In this document: piece after piece, positions 62,449 to 64,000 of the stretch
How the letters are laid out: each line of letters starts with the position of its first letter
Numbering within the stretch: the stretch's first letter is position 1
Assembly: GCA_963829835.1 (NCBI GenBank)
Contig: CAWHKC010000004.1
Location: forward strand, 248,001-312,000
Direction: 5' to 3'
Length of the DNA: 64,000 nucleotides
Source: Berkiella sp963829835
Lineage (GTDB): Bacteria; Pseudomonadota; Gammaproteobacteria; Berkiellales; Berkiellaceae
Notes under the pieces: model-generated
Told to the model about the DNA's origin: nothing
What the model saw: the letters and a program-made list of their open reading frames with translations, nothing else
Databases searched by the model: none
Made by a program: the position numbers and the translations under genes

Positions 62449-62522
62449 GTAGGGTGGGCAAAGCTTTTAGCGTGCCCACCATCCTGAATTGGTGGGCACG
62501 CTAAAAGCTTTGCCCACCCTAC
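62449..62522. repeat. Dispersed palindromic repeat, family 1, copy 3 (between convergent genes)
   Basis: Arms begin GTAGGGTGGGCAAAGCTTTTAG and its reverse complement; the spacer contains ATCCTGAATT. Lies between the adenine deaminase gene and the convergent DUF945 gene; same family as 629-706 and 14303-14373. Confidence 0.9.
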
Positions 62523-62525
62523 TCA

Positions 62526-64000
62526 TCAGTGAACCGCTGGCCCCATCATGCCTTTAGGCTGTGCAAAATCAATCTTTTGTCCATTGACGATAAATTGTCC
62601 CTGTTTGAAAATCATGTCAGATGAATAATTATCCCCATTTTCAACCACGATAGAATCTTTCACCCACTTTGCAATCGATTCCGTTACCTTTTGATCTACT
62701 TGCGCAGAGATTTCTTGTTCAGACAAGACCTTTGGTGCAAGATCTGTTGGATTTTGTACCGTTTTGGCTTGATTTGCTTTTACCAAATCATTAGCAACTT
62801 TTGCTTCTTTCATATATTGATAAGTTAACAATTCGCGCAATATCACTTTCGGTAGAACAATGCTTGCGCTTGCCACAATCGATTGCAACACTTGTGGGAT
62901 ATTGTTGATATTTGCACTTTCAGGCCCGCCAATAGCAATGCTCAAAATTCCCTTAATATCACCTGCAGTCGTATGAACTTGTAAATGATCAATACTAAAT
63001 TCAGGTCGTGGTCTTAATAGATCAGGAATTAAAGTAATAAGATTTTGAATGTTAATGCCTTGGATAGATTGGTCATGTGTCTTCATTTTATGGCTGAGCT
63101 CTAAAATGGATCTGACAACTCGTGCATCTATGTTTTTTAATGAATTTGCATATTGCAATGAACTAAATTGCCTTTCATTAATCACACTTTTTTCGATGGT
63201 TAATGTGCCGGAGAAATCAGTCATGGGCCCCTGAACATCCATCACGCCATTACTCACCAACCCTTCGAGATTTAATGTAAATTTATCTTCGGGTTTCTCA
63301 ATGGCTAATTTTTGGAGGGATACCATGAATTTGCCTGGCCATAATCCTTGAGAAGACTTAATGAGATCCGTTTTATAGAAAAGATTTTCAGCAAAATAAT
63401 GCACGCCATCTAAGTCAAAATCGATACCTGGCATTTTCATTTGACCGCTAAAGTGTTTCATATCACTACTGAGCAGCCATTCTCCTTGGAATCCTTTCCA
63501 GGCGACTCGTTCAGTGCCTGCATGTTCTTTTAATTTTAATGAAGGGCTATCGACACTTATTCTAACAACACCGTCGATGGTCATTTCACTATTAATATTA
63601 AATAATTCTGCATGGCCAAGCTCAGAGATGAGAATTTTTTTTGCATCATCATTTAACAATAATGTGGAATGAATGACTGCCCTGGCAAAATGCCAATCTT
63701 TAAAGTCGTTATCTTTTAGCTGAACAAAAGGTCCATGACGAATCTCATGCTCAATGATAACGTTATATTCTTTGGCTTTATTGCCACTTCCTACAAAAAA
63801 AGTGAGTTTTGTTGTTGCATGAGATTTAACCCAACCCCTTTGATATTGGGTTAAGGTGATGGTGACGGGCATTGTATCTGCATCAGATAATACTTTTATA
63901 ACATCATGGAATTTTGTTTCTACCAGCATTCCTGTTAGATAAGGCGCTCCACCACAGATAATACCTAGCAAGAGAACATAAAGGACTATTTTGCGTTTCA
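62526..64000 (-). CDS. DUF945 / YdgA family protein (5' end at window edge)
   Basis: A protein of about 490 residues. The visible N-terminus reads KRKIVLYVLLLGIICGGAPYLTG, a signal anchor; the codon before Lys is cut by the window end and is probably ATG with its first base at 64001. The middle (MPVTITLTQYQRGWVKSHATTKLTF) and the late YQ..I..LI..G.I and KLKE segments match YdgA/DUF945, inner-membrane proteins facing the periplasm with unknown role. The end is QPKGMMGPAVH. The gene converges on the deaminase gene with repeat copy 3 in between. Confidence 0.82.
   Translation of the reverse strand, partial: KRKIVLYVLLLGIICGGAPYLTGMLVETKFHDVIKVLSDADTMPVTITLTQYQRGWVKSHATTKLTFFVGSGNKAKEYNVIIEHEIRHGPFVQLKDNDFKDWHFARAVIHSTLLLNDDAKKILISELGHAELFNINSEMTIDGVVRISVDSPSLKLKEHAGTERVAWKGFQGEWLLSSDMKHFSGQMKMPGIDFDLDGVHYFAENLFYKTDLIKSSQGLWPGKFMVSLQKLAIEKPEDKFTLNLEGLVSNGVMDVQGPMTDFSGTLTIEKSVINERQFSSLQYANSLKNIDARVVRSILELSHKMKTHDQSIQGINIQNLITLIPDLLRPRPEFSIDHLQVHTTAGDIKGILSIAIGGPESANINNIPQVLQSIVASASIVLPKVILRELLTYQYMKEAKVANDLVKANQAKTVQNPTDLAPKVLSEQEISAQVDQKVTESIAKWVKDSIVVENGDNYSSDMIFKQGQFIVNGQKIDFAQPKGMMGPAVH

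Overview
The window looks like a chromosomal segment of an AT-rich gammaproteobacterium, most plausibly a host-associated member of the Legionellales (Coxiella / Legionella / 'Berkiella'-type). Reasons: the conserved block mutS | recA-recX-alaS-lysC-csrA followed by tRNA-Ser and tRNA-Arg; no CTGT-N8-ACAG LexA box upstream of recA; BrnQ-, MHS- and RhlE-type housekeeping genes; and an accessory region rich in ankyrin proteins, a YopT-like protease, an R-S-E ADP-ribosyltransferase and many orphan proteins. The genus is inference; no 16S gene is present. No insertion sequence, integrase, phage gene or CRISPR array was recognised.

Layout. 1-22 kb is mostly housekeeping with scattered small orphans: partial cyclase, uup, lipase, class III nucleotide cyclase, DUF2461, CapA-like, PF10118 hydrolase, a dual-specificity-phosphatase-like protein, a gene split by an A8 run, MHS transporter plus CxxC metal-binding-like protein, UPF0114, a pseudophosphatase paralogue, rhlE, an ankyrin protein, a LuxR-type regulator, lepB, an AAA/DUF4143 ATPase and brnQ. 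Two short genes, 11 kb apart, encode peptides with nearly identical 15-residue double-glycine leaders. 22-51 kb is accessory: ankyrin protein, ADP-ribosyltransferase, C58 protease, an adenosine-deaminase protein with an extra Rossmann-like C-terminal domain next to a DUF1937 gene, two methyltransferases whose 3' ends recur as decayed copies 6-12 kb downstream, an Asn/Gly-rich repeat protein, a serine hydrolase, an S9 peptidase coupled to a phosphoribosyltransferase-like protein, gene debris and an orphan AbiEi-type antitoxin. 51-64 kb returns to core functions: tRNA-Arg, tRNA-Ser, csrA, lysC, alaS, recX, recA, mutS, adenine deaminase and a partial DUF945 gene.

Most notable observation. Four otherwise unrelated proteins (active phosphatase-like 7550-8629, dead phosphatase-like 13254-14297, ADP-ribosyltransferase 26055-27485, and a (VQQP)n protein 43189-44055) end in the same layout: a hydrophobic segment, then about 70 residues carrying G-x6-W-x2-[WY] and, 19-20 residues after the W, [FY]-x2-G. 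This looks like a shared C-terminal module attached to different N-terminal activities, perhaps a host-membrane anchor or delivery module of an effector family.

Three copies of a 71-78 bp palindrome (arms beginning GTAGGGTGGGCAAAGC) each sit exactly between convergent genes, and a second GC-rich palindrome family follows both tRNAs and recA.
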